Assembly: GCF_024749045.1 (NCBI RefSeq) | Contig: NZ_CP087184.1 | Location: 1,922,001-1,986,000, forward strand | Length of the DNA: 64,000 bases | Origin: Pseudomonas sp. B21-028 | Lineage (GTDB): Bacteria > Pseudomonadota > Gammaproteobacteria > Pseudomonadales > Pseudomonadaceae | Direction: 5' to 3' | In this document: piece by piece, positions 7,753 through 17,309 of the stretch | How positions within the stretch are numbered: the stretch's first letter is position 1 | How the letters are laid out: the number at the start of each line of letters is the position of its first letter | The notes under the pieces: generated by a model | What the model was told of the DNA's origin: nothing | Seen by the model: only the letters and a program-made list of their open reading frames with translations | Database searches by the model: none | Program-made: the position numbers and the translations under genes

Positions 7753-10704
7753 TCAGCATGACCGCAATCCTGCCTGGACCAACAGGCTGTCCGTGTCGAC
7801 GTCATCGATCTGGCGCGGGTCGAGAAACTGGTTGGCATAGTCCAGGTAGACCTGTTCATCGATGAACAGCCCGAACAGCTCGGGGTCGATATGGGCTTCA
7901 CGGCACATGGTGGCCATGATGCCCAGGGCTTCGCTCAGTTTCTTGGCTTTCTTGTAGGGGCGGTCGGCCGCTGTCAGTGCTTCGAAAATGTCCGCAATCG
8001 CCATCATGCGCGCCGGCAGACTCATTTGCTCGCGTTTGAGCCGCTTGGGATAGCCGGTACCGTCCATTTTCTCATGATGACCGCCGGCGATTTCCGCCAC
8101 ATTGTCCAGGTGGCTGGGGAAGGGCAACTGGCTGAGCATCAGGATCGTTTGCACCATGTGGTGATTGATGACGTAACGCTCTTCACGGGTCAGCGTGCCC
8201 CGCCTGACGTTGAGGTTGTAGAGTTCGCCGCGGTTGTATTTCCATTGCGGGACATCCAGCTGGAAGCCCCACGGGTTGTCTGTCGGAATCACTTCGGCTT
8301 CGTGGCGCTCGAACAGATGCTCGGGCTTGTCGGCCAGTAACGGTTCCGCCACCGGCAGCGTTGGCCTGGCCGTGCGCGCCTGGCGCTGGTTTTCCTCCCA
8401 GGAAACCCCCAGGCGATCATCGAGGGTCCGGATCCACTGGCGTTGGGCAATGCGTTGCAGGCGTTGCAGATCGGCGTCGGCCATGGCTTCTGAGCCCAGG
8501 TTGCAGCGAGCGACAAAGGCAAAGTCATCGTCGAGGCCGGCCAGTGTCGCATCCCGTGACTGCGCCAGCGAAGACGGCTCGCCCCCCATCGCCAGGGCCT
8601 GCCAGTAATCGATCCAGGCGTCGCGCTTCAGCACTTCGAAGCGGGTGCGGATTTCGTGGATGCGGTCGTTCAGGGTCTCCAGTTTGGTGGCTTTATCCAC
8701 CACGTACTCGGGGGTGGTGACTTTTCCACAATCATGCAGCCAGGCGGCGATGTGCAAGGCCTCCCACTCATCTTCCGTCGGTTGGTAGCCCGCGAACGCC
8801 GGTGCCTGGCTGTTGGCGGCGGCCTGGGCGAGCATCAGCGTCAGGGCCGGGACTCGCTGGCAATGGCCGCCGGTGTAAGGGCTCTTGGCATCGATTGCAC
8901 CGGCCAGCAGTTGAATGAACGAATCCAGCAATTGTTTTTGCCTGGCCTGCAGGCGCTGGCTTTCGATGCTCACGGTGGCGGCACCGGACACGGCCTGCAG
9001 GAACGCGATGCGGTCCGGTTGCAGTTTTTCCAGGTCGGCTTCGGTGCCGCTATCGCTGATCAGCAACACCAGGATGCCCACGGTTTCCTGGTGACGGTTA
9101 CGCAGGTGGATGCCGATCAGATGGATCCGAGGAGAGTCCAATGCCCGCAGGACGCCTTGCAGGTCTCCCGCCTGCTCGAAACCCAGGGAAGTGACCAGGT
9201 TATCCGAGGCAGCCAATTGCCGGAGCCAGGGAGGGCTGTCGTGGCCAGTCAGGACATGACCTTGCAATTCGAAGGCGCCCAGGTCCTGCGGAGTTTGCTC
9301 GATCACCAACCCATAGGGCTTTACCCGGTCGCTGTCGTTCTCGCGCAGGTAGATCAGGCCGGCCTGGGCCTGGCCGATATTCACCGTCTCGAACAACACC
9401 CGCTCCAGCAGCGGAACGAAGCGGGTCTCGGCGCGCAGGCTGGCGGTGATTTCGAAGAAGCTTGCCAGGGTCTCTTTCATTCGGGCCATCGACAAGCCCA
9501 GCTGATCGACCTCCAGCACCAGGGAGCGACGGGACATCGGGTAATGGAAGTCGAAGCTGCGAATGGCGTCGGCCTCTTGCACCAGCGCGTCCAAAGGCTT
9601 GACCAGTATCCTGGAGGTCAACCAGCCCAGGGGCAGGCACAGCAGCAGGGTGGCCAGGGTAATCAGCGCGCCTTGCCAGCGCATGCGATAGGCATCGGCC
9701 AGCAGTTCATCTTCCGGGACCAGCAACGCCAGTTCCAGACCCTGGGGACCGCCTTCCTGCATGTGGCTGCGGGAAACGATCCATTGACGTCCGGCCGCCT
9801 CGAGGCGCGAGACATCACCGCTTTCGTCCAGCGCGGCGGCGATAGCCGGATTGAGGTCGCGGGCCTTGATCAGGCGTGCCGAGCGGCTGTCGGTTAGCAA
9901 CCGATTGCTGTCGGGGTAGCCCACCGCGTTGCCAAGTGGATCGAGCAGCACGATCTCGGTGCCGGGGGTGACCTTGTGCTTGGCGAGGGTCTGTGACAGG
10001 GCCGCCAGGGTCAGGTCGGCACCGATGACCGCCTGATCGCCGCTACGCCGGGCGAGGGTGGTGCCGATGTCGTGGGTGGAGAAGAACACGTAGGGTTCGG
10101 TGGTGATCTGGCCGGCGGTTTCCAGTGCACTGCGAAACCAGCTTCGGCGTCGTGGATCGAAGGTATCGTCGGGGTTGTCCTCGCGGCTGATGAGCGCCAG
10201 CGTCTGGTCGTAGAACAATGATTGGGAGCGAACCCGGCCCTCAGGGTTTGCGCGCTCCATGGTCCAGACCTGATAGAACGCATTGGCGGGTGCTTTCAGG
10301 GCGGTCTTCTGTGCCTCGGTGCGCAGCGGCCTGACCATCAGGAAGTCGCCCTTGCTATCGCCCAGGTACAACGACGCCAGGTTCGGGTTGTCCCGCAGCG
10401 CCTGGCTGAAGGGACCGAGCAGGGCCAGGCGCTGGTCCAGGTTGGAAGCCTGTGTCGCTGGATAGTCGGCCAGCAGACTCAACACATGCCGGATCGGTTC
10501 GTAGGTGTCGTACAGGTCCAGGCGCACGTCCTGTTCAATCCGGTTGAATAGCTTTTCACTGCTGGACAGGATGATCTGCGTCGTCTGCCGGTAGTTGAAG
10601 ACACCCAGCACCACACCGGTCAGCAGCAGGAGCAGTGTAAACATCACGCTGATGTGGACGTGCAGGGGGAACCGGCGTTGTTCCGGACGCGGCGCGCTGG
10701 GCAT
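7753..10704 (-). CDS. Membrane HD-GYP domain protein (c-di-GMP phosphodiesterase type)
   Basis: 983-residue receptor. An N-terminal TM helix (HISVMFTLLLLLTGVVLGVF) is followed by a large periplasmic Cache-like sensor, a second TM (GALITLATLLLCLPLGWL), HAMP, a GAF-like region, then HD-GYP with HCQRVPALTLML, HDCGK and HHEKMDGTGYP. These metal and GYP motifs predict hydrolysis of c-di-GMP. About 215 residues separate HDCGK from the GYP motif, far more than usual, so a long insertion interrupts the domain. The ATG at 10704 is chosen because GGAG stands eight bases upstream; a GTG at 10713 is possible. It lies downstream of the EvgAS-like pair, same strand. Confidence 0.88.
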   Translation of the reverse strand: MPSAPRPEQRRFPLHVHISVMFTLLLLLTGVVLGVFNYRQTTQIILSSSEKLFNRIEQDVRLDLYDTYEPIRHVLSLLADYPATQASNLDQRLALLGPFSQALRDNPNLASLYLGDSKGDFLMVRPLRTEAQKTALKAPANAFYQVWTMERANPEGRVRSQSLFYDQTLALISREDNPDDTFDPRRRSWFRSALETAGQITTEPYVFFSTHDIGTTLARRSGDQAVIGADLTLAALSQTLAKHKVTPGTEIVLLDPLGNAVGYPDSNRLLTDSRSARLIKARDLNPAIAAALDESGDVSRLEAAGRQWIVSRSHMQEGGPQGLELALLVPEDELLADAYRMRWQGALITLATLLLCLPLGWLTSRILVKPLDALVQEADAIRSFDFHYPMSRRSLVLEVDQLGLSMARMKETLASFFEITASLRAETRFVPLLERVLFETVNIGQAQAGLIYLRENDSDRVKPYGLVIEQTPQDLGAFELQGHVLTGHDSPPWLRQLAASDNLVTSLGFEQAGDLQGVLRALDSPRIHLIGIHLRNRHQETVGILVLLISDSGTEADLEKLQPDRIAFLQAVSGAATVSIESQRLQARQKQLLDSFIQLLAGAIDAKSPYTGGHCQRVPALTLMLAQAAANSQAPAFAGYQPTEDEWEALHIAAWLHDCGKVTTPEYVVDKATKLETLNDRIHEIRTRFEVLKRDAWIDYWQALAMGGEPSSLAQSRDATLAGLDDDFAFVARCNLGSEAMADADLQRLQRIAQRQWIRTLDDRLGVSWEENQRQARTARPTLPVAEPLLADKPEHLFERHEAEVIPTDNPWGFQLDVPQWKYNRGELYNLNVRRGTLTREERYVINHHMVQTILMLSQLPFPSHLDNVAEIAGGHHEKMDGTGYPKRLKREQMSLPARMMAIADIFEALTAADRPYKKAKKLSEALGIMATMCREAHIDPELFGLFIDEQVYLDYANQFLDPRQIDDVDTDSLLVQAGLRSC

Positions 10705-10724
10705 TGCAATCACTCCAGGAGTCA

Positions 10725-10805
10725 GGCGTTCTCAATGGTTTTGCACCGCGTCGTGCATTGAAGCGGGCCAGGCAAGGCGCGGAGGGGAACACCATTGAGA
10801 ACGCC
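10725..10805. repeat. Long inverted repeat between two sensor genes
   Basis: Perfect 14-bp arms, ggcgttctcaatgg (10725-10738) and ccattgagaacgcc (10792-10805), enclose 53 bp between the EvgS-like stop and the HD-GYP start. No T-tract follows either arm. It could be a small mobile palindrome or a regulator site for the HD-GYP gene. Confidence 0.6.
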
Positions 10806-10847
10806 CCTGGTGCGCACTGCTGAGCCACCAGCATAGTAAACACCAGT

Positions 10848-13800
10848 TTATTTTGCCTTGGCGATCTCTGTTTCCAGGACCCGCTCCAGCTCGGTCATGG
10901 CGCGTTCGAGGGCCATGGTGCATTGGTCAATCCGGTCCCGTGACTGCTCTTCATGACAGGCCTGCTCCAGTGCCTCGCATCGCTGGATCAGCAAGGACGA
11001 CTGCACGATTCGAGCGGCACCCTTTATCTTGTGCGCCGCTTCGGTCAGCGCCTGGCGGTTCCCGCTGCGGGCGATACCGAGCAGTGCCTTGCGGTCCGAG
11101 CTGTTGCTGCTGAGCAGTTCTTCCAGCAGCCGCTGGGTGTACAAGGGATTGCCGCCAGTCAGCGCTTGCAGGTTCTGTACATTGAAAACGTTTGAGCGGG
11201 CGATGGGCTTGATGGCCTTCATCCATTGGCTCAAGGCGCTCAGGCTGATCGGTTTGAACAGGCAATCGTCCATGCCCGCGGCCTGGCAACGTTGTTTTTC
11301 CTCGGGTTGCGCATTGGCGGTGAAGCCCAGGATGGTGCAGGGTGGCAGTCGGTGTTCGGACTCGTGCTTGCGAATCGCCCCGGCCAGATCGTAACCGCTC
11401 ATGATGGGCATGTTGCAATCGGCAATGACCAGGTCGAAGTCCTCTTCAAGCCAGGTATCGAGCCCTTCGGCCCCGTCATGGGCGACACGGTAGTGATGGC
11501 CGAGATACTCCAGTTGTTGCGACATCAACAAGCGATTGGCCGAATGGTCGTCCACCACCAGAACGCTCAGGGCGGTCGTGGCGGTTTCTATCGCCGGTTC
11601 AGAAGGTGCCTCAGCCGTTACCGAGGGCAGGACAGTCAGCTTCAGACAGACCCGGACCTGGGTGCCGGCGCCCGGTTGGCTGTCCAGGTGCAGGCTACCG
11701 CCCATCATCCGGCACAGGTTGCGACTGATCACCAGTCCCAGCCCGGCACCCTTTCGGGCCATCCGGCCGGTGTTGTCGGCCTGGGCAAAGGGTTCGAACA
11801 GACGTTGCAGGTCGGTGGGCTTGATACCGATGCCGCTGTCGCTGACCTCCAGCTGCATGTGCAGGGCATCGTCCCGGGTGGATCGAGTCAGCCTGACCTC
11901 GACCTTTACCCAGCCCTGTTCGGTGAATTTGAGCGCATTGCTGATCAGGTTCGAAAGCACCTGCTTGAACCGCAGGGGATCGACCAGCACATCCGGATTG
12001 TCGTCCGCCGGTTCGAACTGCAATGACAGCGCGAGACTCTTCTGTCGCGCCACGCCTTCGAACACCCGTATGACCGACTGCAGCATCGCCCTGAGATTGA
12101 CCCGTTCGGGTGCCAGGCTCAGGTGACCCGATTCGATGCGGGCGATGTCCAGGATGTCGCCTATCAGTTCCAGCATGCCGGAGGCCGATTCGTAGGCCAC
12201 TGCGATGGTCGAGCGATCCACGTGTCCCTTTTCGGCGTGCTTCAGCGCCAGTTCAAGCATGCCGATCACCGCGTTCATGGGAGTACGGATTTCATGGCTC
12301 ATGGTTGCGAGGAAGGTGCTCTTGGCCCGGTTCGCATCATCGGCCCGCTCCTTGGCGGCGCGCAGCTCATCGAAGAGCTGTCGTCGTTCACTGATGTCGA
12401 TCCAGCCACCGATGATGCCCTGTACCTGCGCGGCGGAGTTTCGGTAAGGCAGGATCCAGTGATAAATCGTCAGTTTCCTGTCCCCGATGTGCAGCGGTCG
12501 GTCCACGATCAATGCAGTGCCTTCGGCCATGACGCGCTGATAGTCGGCCTGGTATTCCTGGGCCTCGAAGGCGTTGCTCATCGACCCGGGCATCACGTCC
12601 TTGCCGATGACGTCTTCGCGTTTTACATCGAACACTTCCAGGTAGCTGTCGTTGCAGCTTTGCAGCACGCCGTTGCGATCCCTTACGTAAATGGGGTGAG
12701 GGGTGCCGTTGACCAGTGAGCGCATGAATTCGAGCTGGTCGTTCAGCGCCAGTTCGGCCCTTTGCCGTTGGCGGATCTGTCTCTGCATGTAGGCGTTCCA
12801 GGCCAATGAGATCAGCAATAGCAGGCCGACGCCCGCGGCGATCTGGAAGAACAGGCGATTGTAGGTGCGCCAGGTGTGTTCCGATGCCGAGACGTAGCCT
12901 CGCCAGCGGTTGTTGATCACGCCCAGTTCGTCGGGGTCGATGCTGGTCAAGGCTTTGTCGAGAATGGCGTTCAACTCGGTGGCGTTCTTGGCGGTGGCCA
13001 GGGCAAACATGGCCTGTTGGGTGCCGACAGTGCTGCTGATCTGCAGCGTGTCCCGGAACGAGTGCGACGAGAGAAAGTAATTGGCCATGACCAGGGCGTT
13101 CACGCTGCCGTCGGCCTGGCCCTGGGCGAGCAGTTCAACGGCGTGCGCGGGGTCGTTGGTTTCGACGATCCTGATATCCGGATACCGCTTGTGCAACCAC
13201 TCGATGACCGGGTTGCCCTTGGCCACCGCCAGGGTCCTGGTGCCGAACTGGTCGAGTGTGGCAGGTGTGTCAGACTGCTTTCGGGTCAGCAGGACGAACG
13301 AGCTGTCGACGTAGGGGCGGCTGAATTTCACCTGCTGCTGCCGTTCGCCGCTCGGCACAAGTGCCGCAATCAGGTCGGCCTGACCGTTCAAGACAGCGGC
13401 GATAGCATCGCTGTCGTTGCGCTTATGCTGAATTTCCAGGCGCAAACCGGTACGCAGACGGATCAGCTCCAGCAGATCGGCACTGATCCCGCGAAAATCG
13501 CCGTCCGAATCAAAGAAAGTGAACGGGGTGAATGTTTCGTTCACGGCCACCCGAATCACCGGATGCCCGGTCAGCCAGCGTCGTTCCCGTTCGGTCAGTT
13601 GGATTCTGTGTTCCGTGAGGTAGAGGTCGGCGCCTGCACTCCAGCGTTTGGAGATCGCGGCTTGCTCGGCGATCGGGGTCTGGCTCAGCGTGGCGTTGAT
13701 GATCTCCAGCAATCGGGTGTCGTGACGTCGCAGTGCGAAACCGAACCCGTAGGATTCATGTTTGCCGAAGCTGGCCATGCGGATGTTGCTCAAATAACCC

Positions 13801-14480
13801 TTGTTGATCATGTAATGGGTGGAAATGGTATCGCCGAGGAATACATCGGCCTGGCCGAAGGCAACGGCGTTTATGGCGTTCTGGTAGGACGGATAGGTGG
13901 TGATGCGCGCCTTGGGGTAGAGTTTTTCGATGTCCTCCAGGGGCAGGTAGTGATAGACCATGCTTAGCCGCAAACCCTCGAGATCCTCGCTCAGGGAGCG
14001 GTTTTCATTGGTTCGGGTGACGAGAACGGGCTGATCCACGGCATAGGGGGTCGACAGGACAAGGTCGGGGTCGCGGGCTTCGAAACCGTTGGCGCTTCCC
14101 AGCAGGTCGATTTGCCCTTGCTTGAGCGCCGCAATCGCTGCCTCGCGGGAGCCGAATCGCAGGACTTTGATCGGCAGGCCAGTTGCGTCGGCGATGAGCC
14201 CGGCGTAGTCGGCGGTCATGCCTTCATAGTCGCGCCCGCTGGTGGAGAGATCGAAAGGCGGGTAATCCGGTGCGGAGGTCCCCAGCACCAACTCTTTTCG
14301 CCCCAATAGCCACGCACGCTGAGCATCATCCAGGCTGATCTCGGGGTGAGCAGTGGAGCGTCCCAGCAGCGTGTAGTGCTGGGGTACACCCGGCGCCGCA
14401 GCGAGAAATCCTGCATATAATCCTGCCATCAATAGCAGGAAGCATCCTTTCATACATCTGAACATCCTGTTTATTCTCAC
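10848..14480 (-). CDS. EvgS/BvgS-like hybrid sensor kinase with two periplasmic binding domains
   Basis: Unorthodox sensor kinase of up to 1210 residues. Order: signal/TM region, two tandem SBP_bac_3 (Venus flytrap) domains (about residues 50-285 and 300-540), TM helix (LFFQIAAGVGLLLLISLAW), PAS domain, HisKA (ATMSHEIRTPMNAVIGML), HATPase_c (GAGLGLVISRNL), receiver (VLVVDDHSANRLL, phospho-Asp in IADCNMPIMSGYD) and C-terminal Hpt (EAAHKIKGAAR). It is therefore a complete four-step phosphorelay sensor. Possible starts are GTG 14480 (four-base overlap with the regulator gene), ATG 14465 and ATG 14453. The ligand is unknown. Confidence 0.9.
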   Translation of the reverse strand: MRINRMFRCMKGCFLLLMAGLYAGFLAAAPGVPQHYTLLGRSTAHPEISLDDAQRAWLLGRKELVLGTSAPDYPPFDLSTSGRDYEGMTADYAGLIADATGLPIKVLRFGSREAAIAALKQGQIDLLGSANGFEARDPDLVLSTPYAVDQPVLVTRTNENRSLSEDLEGLRLSMVYHYLPLEDIEKLYPKARITTYPSYQNAINAVAFGQADVFLGDTISTHYMINKGYLSNIRMASFGKHESYGFGFALRRHDTRLLEIINATLSQTPIAEQAAISKRWSAGADLYLTEHRIQLTERERRWLTGHPVIRVAVNETFTPFTFFDSDGDFRGISADLLELIRLRTGLRLEIQHKRNDSDAIAAVLNGQADLIAALVPSGERQQQVKFSRPYVDSSFVLLTRKQSDTPATLDQFGTRTLAVAKGNPVIEWLHKRYPDIRIVETNDPAHAVELLAQGQADGSVNALVMANYFLSSHSFRDTLQISSTVGTQQAMFALATAKNATELNAILDKALTSIDPDELGVINNRWRGYVSASEHTWRTYNRLFFQIAAGVGLLLLISLAWNAYMQRQIRQRQRAELALNDQLEFMRSLVNGTPHPIYVRDRNGVLQSCNDSYLEVFDVKREDVIGKDVMPGSMSNAFEAQEYQADYQRVMAEGTALIVDRPLHIGDRKLTIYHWILPYRNSAAQVQGIIGGWIDISERRQLFDELRAAKERADDANRAKSTFLATMSHEIRTPMNAVIGMLELALKHAEKGHVDRSTIAVAYESASGMLELIGDILDIARIESGHLSLAPERVNLRAMLQSVIRVFEGVARQKSLALSLQFEPADDNPDVLVDPLRFKQVLSNLISNALKFTEQGWVKVEVRLTRSTRDDALHMQLEVSDSGIGIKPTDLQRLFEPFAQADNTGRMARKGAGLGLVISRNLCRMMGGSLHLDSQPGAGTQVRVCLKLTVLPSVTAEAPSEPAIETATTALSVLVVDDHSANRLLMSQQLEYLGHHYRVAHDGAEGLDTWLEEDFDLVIADCNMPIMSGYDLAGAIRKHESEHRLPPCTILGFTANAQPEEKQRCQAAGMDDCLFKPISLSALSQWMKAIKPIARSNVFNVQNLQALTGGNPLYTQRLLEELLSSNSSDRKALLGIARSGNRQALTEAAHKIKGAARIVQSSLLIQRCEALEQACHEEQSRDRIDQCTMALERAMTELERVLETEIAKAK

Positions 14481-15103
14481 ACCAATGCGTTTCGTTTCGC
14501 CATTTCAATCAGTTCTACCAGGGACTTGACCTTCAGTTTTTGCATCAACCGCTTTTTATAGGTGCTCACGGTTTTATTGCTTAGAAACATCCCTTTGGCT
14601 ATTTCCTTGTTGGTGCGGCCCTGGGCGAAAAGTTGCAACACCATCAATTCCCGATCATTGACGTTCTTGAAAAGATCCAACTCTATACTGCGCGGATCAT
14701 CCGGGCGCACCGGGTTCAGTGCCTGGCTGGGAAAATAGTTGTAGCCGGATAATACGGCCTTGATTGCACTGACAAGTTCGCTGAGGTCTTCCTGCTTGCA
14801 AACGTAACCGGAGGCTCCAGACTGCATGCACCGGATGCCGAACAGTGTCGGTGACTGTGCCGTGAGCACCAGCGTTTTGAGCGGGGTGGTCATGGCATTG
14901 AAGCGCGAGAGGATCTCCAGCCCGTCCAGTTTGGGAATGCTGATGTCCAGGATCACCAGGTCCGGCATGCACTCGCGCACCATTTGCATCGCATCGACAC
15001 CATTGTCGGTTTCTCCTACGACTTTATAACCTTCGTGCTCCAGAAGCATGCGAACGGCGAGGCGAATGACCGGATGATCGTCGACAATGAAAACGGAGTT
15101 CAT
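14477..15103 (-). CDS. LuxR/NarL-type response regulator (EvgA/BvgA-like)
   Basis: 208-residue regulator with an N-terminal receiver (VFIVDDHPVIRLAV, phospho-Asp in LVILDISIPKLDG, LVLTAQS) and a C-terminal LuxR HTH (VLQLFAQGRTNKEIAKGMFLSNKTVSTYKKRLM). The ATG at 15103 has AAGGGA eight bases upstream; the frame is open 12 codons further back without a better signal. Its end overlaps the start of the sensor gene, so regulator and sensor are co-transcribed. The orphan-like small operon and AT-rich upstream region suggest autoregulation, as in the EvgA/BvgA families. Confidence 0.9.
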   Translation of the reverse strand: MNSVFIVDDHPVIRLAVRMLLEHEGYKVVGETDNGVDAMQMVRECMPDLVILDISIPKLDGLEILSRFNAMTTPLKTLVLTAQSPTLFGIRCMQSGASGYVCKQEDLSELVSAIKAVLSGYNYFPSQALNPVRPDDPRSIELDLFKNVNDRELMVLQLFAQGRTNKEIAKGMFLSNKTVSTYKKRLMQKLKVKSLVELIEMAKRNALV

Positions 15104-15477
15104 GAATAAAGTCCCTTGCGAGCTTAATAAAGCGCGCACCTTAGCCCAGTTACAGTCATGGTCGTACGAGGAGACGGGTGTACATATTCAATTTCAGAAG
15201 TTTCCTACAAAAAAAGAAGCGGGGTACTACGAGGTAATTGGGTTTTTAGTAGGTAACAGGCATGAGAAAGGCGCGTTTTTATTAACGGACTAAAGATTGG
15301 GAGAGTGTTTTAGAGCGGAGCTTTTTACAAGCAGGCCGAAAGTATGTTGTCAATGCTGTGTAACTTATGTTGCAAACCCGTTGTTGGAGTGAAGCCTGTC
15401 CGCGAAAGCGGCGTGTCAGCTGACATGAAGGCAAACTGATCCGGCGCTATCGCGAGCAGCCTCGCTTCCACAGGGGG
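15104..15477. other. AT-rich regulatory region plus degenerate REP pair
   Basis: 374 bp between the response regulator and dgt. The left ~200 bp are clearly AT-richer than the flanks and carry TTTCCTACA (15201-15209), resembling a half-site of BvgA/EvgA boxes. Positions 15383-15473 hold a diverged REP pair. A 63-68 codon plus-strand frame (15087/15102-15293) overlaps the regulator start; I do not accept it as a gene without further evidence. Confidence 0.5.
15383..15473. repeat. Diverged inverted REP pair
   Basis: 'gagtgaagcctgtccgcgaa' and 'tatcgcgagcagcctcgctt' are imperfect, oppositely oriented versions of the REP unit found elsewhere in the window. They lie directly after the dgt stop codon. 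Confidence 0.65.
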
Positions 15478-16806
15478 TCACTGGCGGGTACGGCCTGTCA
15501 TCTCCTGTGCCATTTCGCTGGCATAACTGTCGGTCATCCCGGCGATGAAATCGATCATCCGCAGGAACGCAGCATGCAAAGGGCCATTAGGGTCAGGTGC
15601 ATTGTTCCCCAGCAGGTCGAGAATACGGCGATTTTTGAATGAAGGTGCGCGCCCCCCATGTTGTTCCAGGGCCGCACCGCAGAAGCCGTTGAGCAGGATT
15701 TCAAGCGTGGTGTATGCACCGATCTCATTCAGGGTCTTGCGCTTGTCCTGGAATATTTTCTTGCGCGCCATGTCCTTGGCATTCAACACGCAACGCTTGG
15801 CCGGGCCGTGCATATGCTCCACCAGGTCACCTGGTAGCGTGCCGGCCAGTAATGCTTCCTGTTGCTCGACGAACGCGCGGGCGGCGGCATTGGTCAGGTG
15901 TTCGATGGCCTTGCCCCGCAGGATCGCCAGTTTGCGGCGCCGGGAATCCAGTGGTCCGAGCTGGCGGTAGGTGTCCGGAATATCATCGCCCACCAGGTCC
16001 AGGAGCAGCGACTCCACCTGGGAGTAGTCCAGCAGCTCCATTTCCACGCCATCTTCCAGGTCGATCAGCGCGTAGCAGATGTCATCGGCGGCCTCCATCA
16101 GGTACACCAGCGGATGCCGTGCCCAGCGCTGATCCTCAAGCTGTGGCAGACCGAGCTTGTGGGCAATCTGTTCCAGCAATGGCAACTCGCTCTGGTAGCA
16201 GCCGAACTTGTGCTTCTTGTAGCCCAGGGAGTCGGCGTGACGGGCGGTCCAGGGGTATTTCAGGTAGGTACCGAGGGTGGCATAAGTCAGTCGGGTGCCT
16301 CCATCGAACTGATGGTATTCAAGTTGGGTGAGGACCCGGAACCCTTGGGCGTTGCCTTCGAAATTGAGAAAGTCGCTGCGTTCGGCCTCGCTCATGGCGT
16401 CGAGCCAGCCGCGCCCTGCCGCCTGCTGGAACCAATAGCGGATAGCGTCTTCGCCGGAGTGACCGAAAGGTGGGTTGCCGATATCGTGGGCCAGGCAGGC
16501 CGATTGCACCACCATCCCCAGATCGCTCGGTTCGCACCAGTCGGGCAGGGCGCTACGGATGGTTTCCCCCACGCGCATGCCCAGGGAACGACCGACGCAA
16601 CTGACTTCCAGCGAATGGGTCAGGCGCGTGTGGATGTGGTCGTTGCTGGAAACCGGGTGCACCTGCGTCTTGCGTCCGAGGCGACGGAAGGCCCCGGAAA
16701 AGATAATGCGGTCATGGTCCTTGTGAAAAGGGCTGCGGCCCAGCTCTTCCGGGCTGTGCACGGGTTTTCCGAGGCGTTCGCGAGTCAGCAGGGTATGCCA
16801 ATCCAA
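15478..16806 (-). CDS. dgt: Deoxyguanosinetriphosphate triphosphohydrolase-like protein
   Basis: HD-superfamily hydrolase that cleaves dNTPs to deoxynucleoside and triphosphate. Motifs: [22 protein letters not shown], and the metal-binding HD pair in [16 protein letters not shown] near residue 105. I place the start at the TTG at 16806 ([12 protein letters not shown] follows), because GGAG lies nine bases upstream and the homologues I remember begin with this segment; the frame remains open to 16902. The result is 442 residues, the normal length for dGTPase-like type 2 proteins. It is a single gene followed by a REP pair. Confidence 0.85.
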   Translation of the reverse strand: MDWHTLLTRERLGKPVHSPEELGRSPFHKDHDRIIFSGAFRRLGRKTQVHPVSSNDHIHTRLTHSLEVSCVGRSLGMRVGETIRSALPDWCEPSDLGMVVQSACLAHDIGNPPFGHSGEDAIRYWFQQAAGRGWLDAMSEAERSDFLNFEGNAQGFRVLTQLEYHQFDGGTRLTYATLGTYLKYPWTARHADSLGYKKHKFGCYQSELPLLEQIAHKLGLPQLEDQRWARHPLVYLMEAADDICYALIDLEDGVEMELLDYSQVESLLLDLVGDDIPDTYRQLGPLDSRRRKLAILRGKAIEHLTNAAARAFVEQQEALLAGTLPGDLVEHMHGPAKRCVLNAKDMARKKIFQDKRKTLNEIGAYTTLEILLNGFCGAALEQHGGRAPSFKNRRILDLLGNNAPDPNGPLHAAFLRMIDFIAGMTDSYASEMAQEMTGRTRQ

Positions 16807-16973
16807 GGCCGGTTGCTCCGTTGAGGTAGAGGTTCTGGTGTCCTGTATCACAAATACTGTTCTTTGACTCGTCGCGGCGCCTTGCCTGACGACAACAGCC
16901 ACTCGTCAAAAAAGAACGTATTTGCGAAACAGGAACACTAGCTTCCCGGTTCGTGAACCGTCCCGCAAGCCCG

Positions 16974-17309
16974 TCAGGGCTTGCGTACGTTGCGGGCCAG
17001 CTTGAACAGCGGCACCAGCGTCGTTGCCAGCCGGATCAGGCGAACCAAGCCACTGCTGCGTCCGCTGCGGGTGCGCTTGCCACCGATGAAGCCGAGCAAG
17101 GACACGGCCGCCATCCCCCAGAGTGGCGCATGCTTGATGCCGAAGCCTTCATGCCAGCTCTGGCCAAGGCCGCGCACCCGTTGCAGGGGTTGCAGCAGCT
17201 GGCGCGTTTCCTGACGGATTTCCTGACGATGCATTTCCATGCGCAGGCGCACCAGCGCCTTGCGCATTTCCTGCCGGGTCCGGGCTTGAGGAATGTCTGG
17301 CAGGCTCAT
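16974..17309 (-). CDS. YqjK-like small protein
   Basis: 111-residue basic protein, third gene of a three-gene unit. The N-terminal half is charged and probably helical (TRQEMRKALVRLRMEMHRQEIRQE), and a hydrophobic stretch PLWGMAAVSLLGFIGG lies near residue 70. By position after YqjD- and YqjE-like genes it corresponds to E. coli YqjK, but sequence similarity is not obvious by eye. Its start overlaps the stop of the YqjE-like gene by four bases. Function unknown; a membrane-associated role is inferred. Confidence 0.65.
   Translation of the reverse strand: MSLPDIPQARTRQEMRKALVRLRMEMHRQEIRQETRQLLQPLQRVRGLGQSWHEGFGIKHAPLWGMAAVSLLGFIGGKRTRSGRSSGLVRLIRLATTLVPLFKLARNVRKP

Noticed and set aside
15087..15293. 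68-codon plus-strand frame overlapping the EvgA-like start
   Set aside because: The ribosome-binding site is too close to the internal ATG, it overlaps the regulator start in antisense, and no family is recognisable. It could still be real because the region is AT-rich; ribosome profiling would decide.
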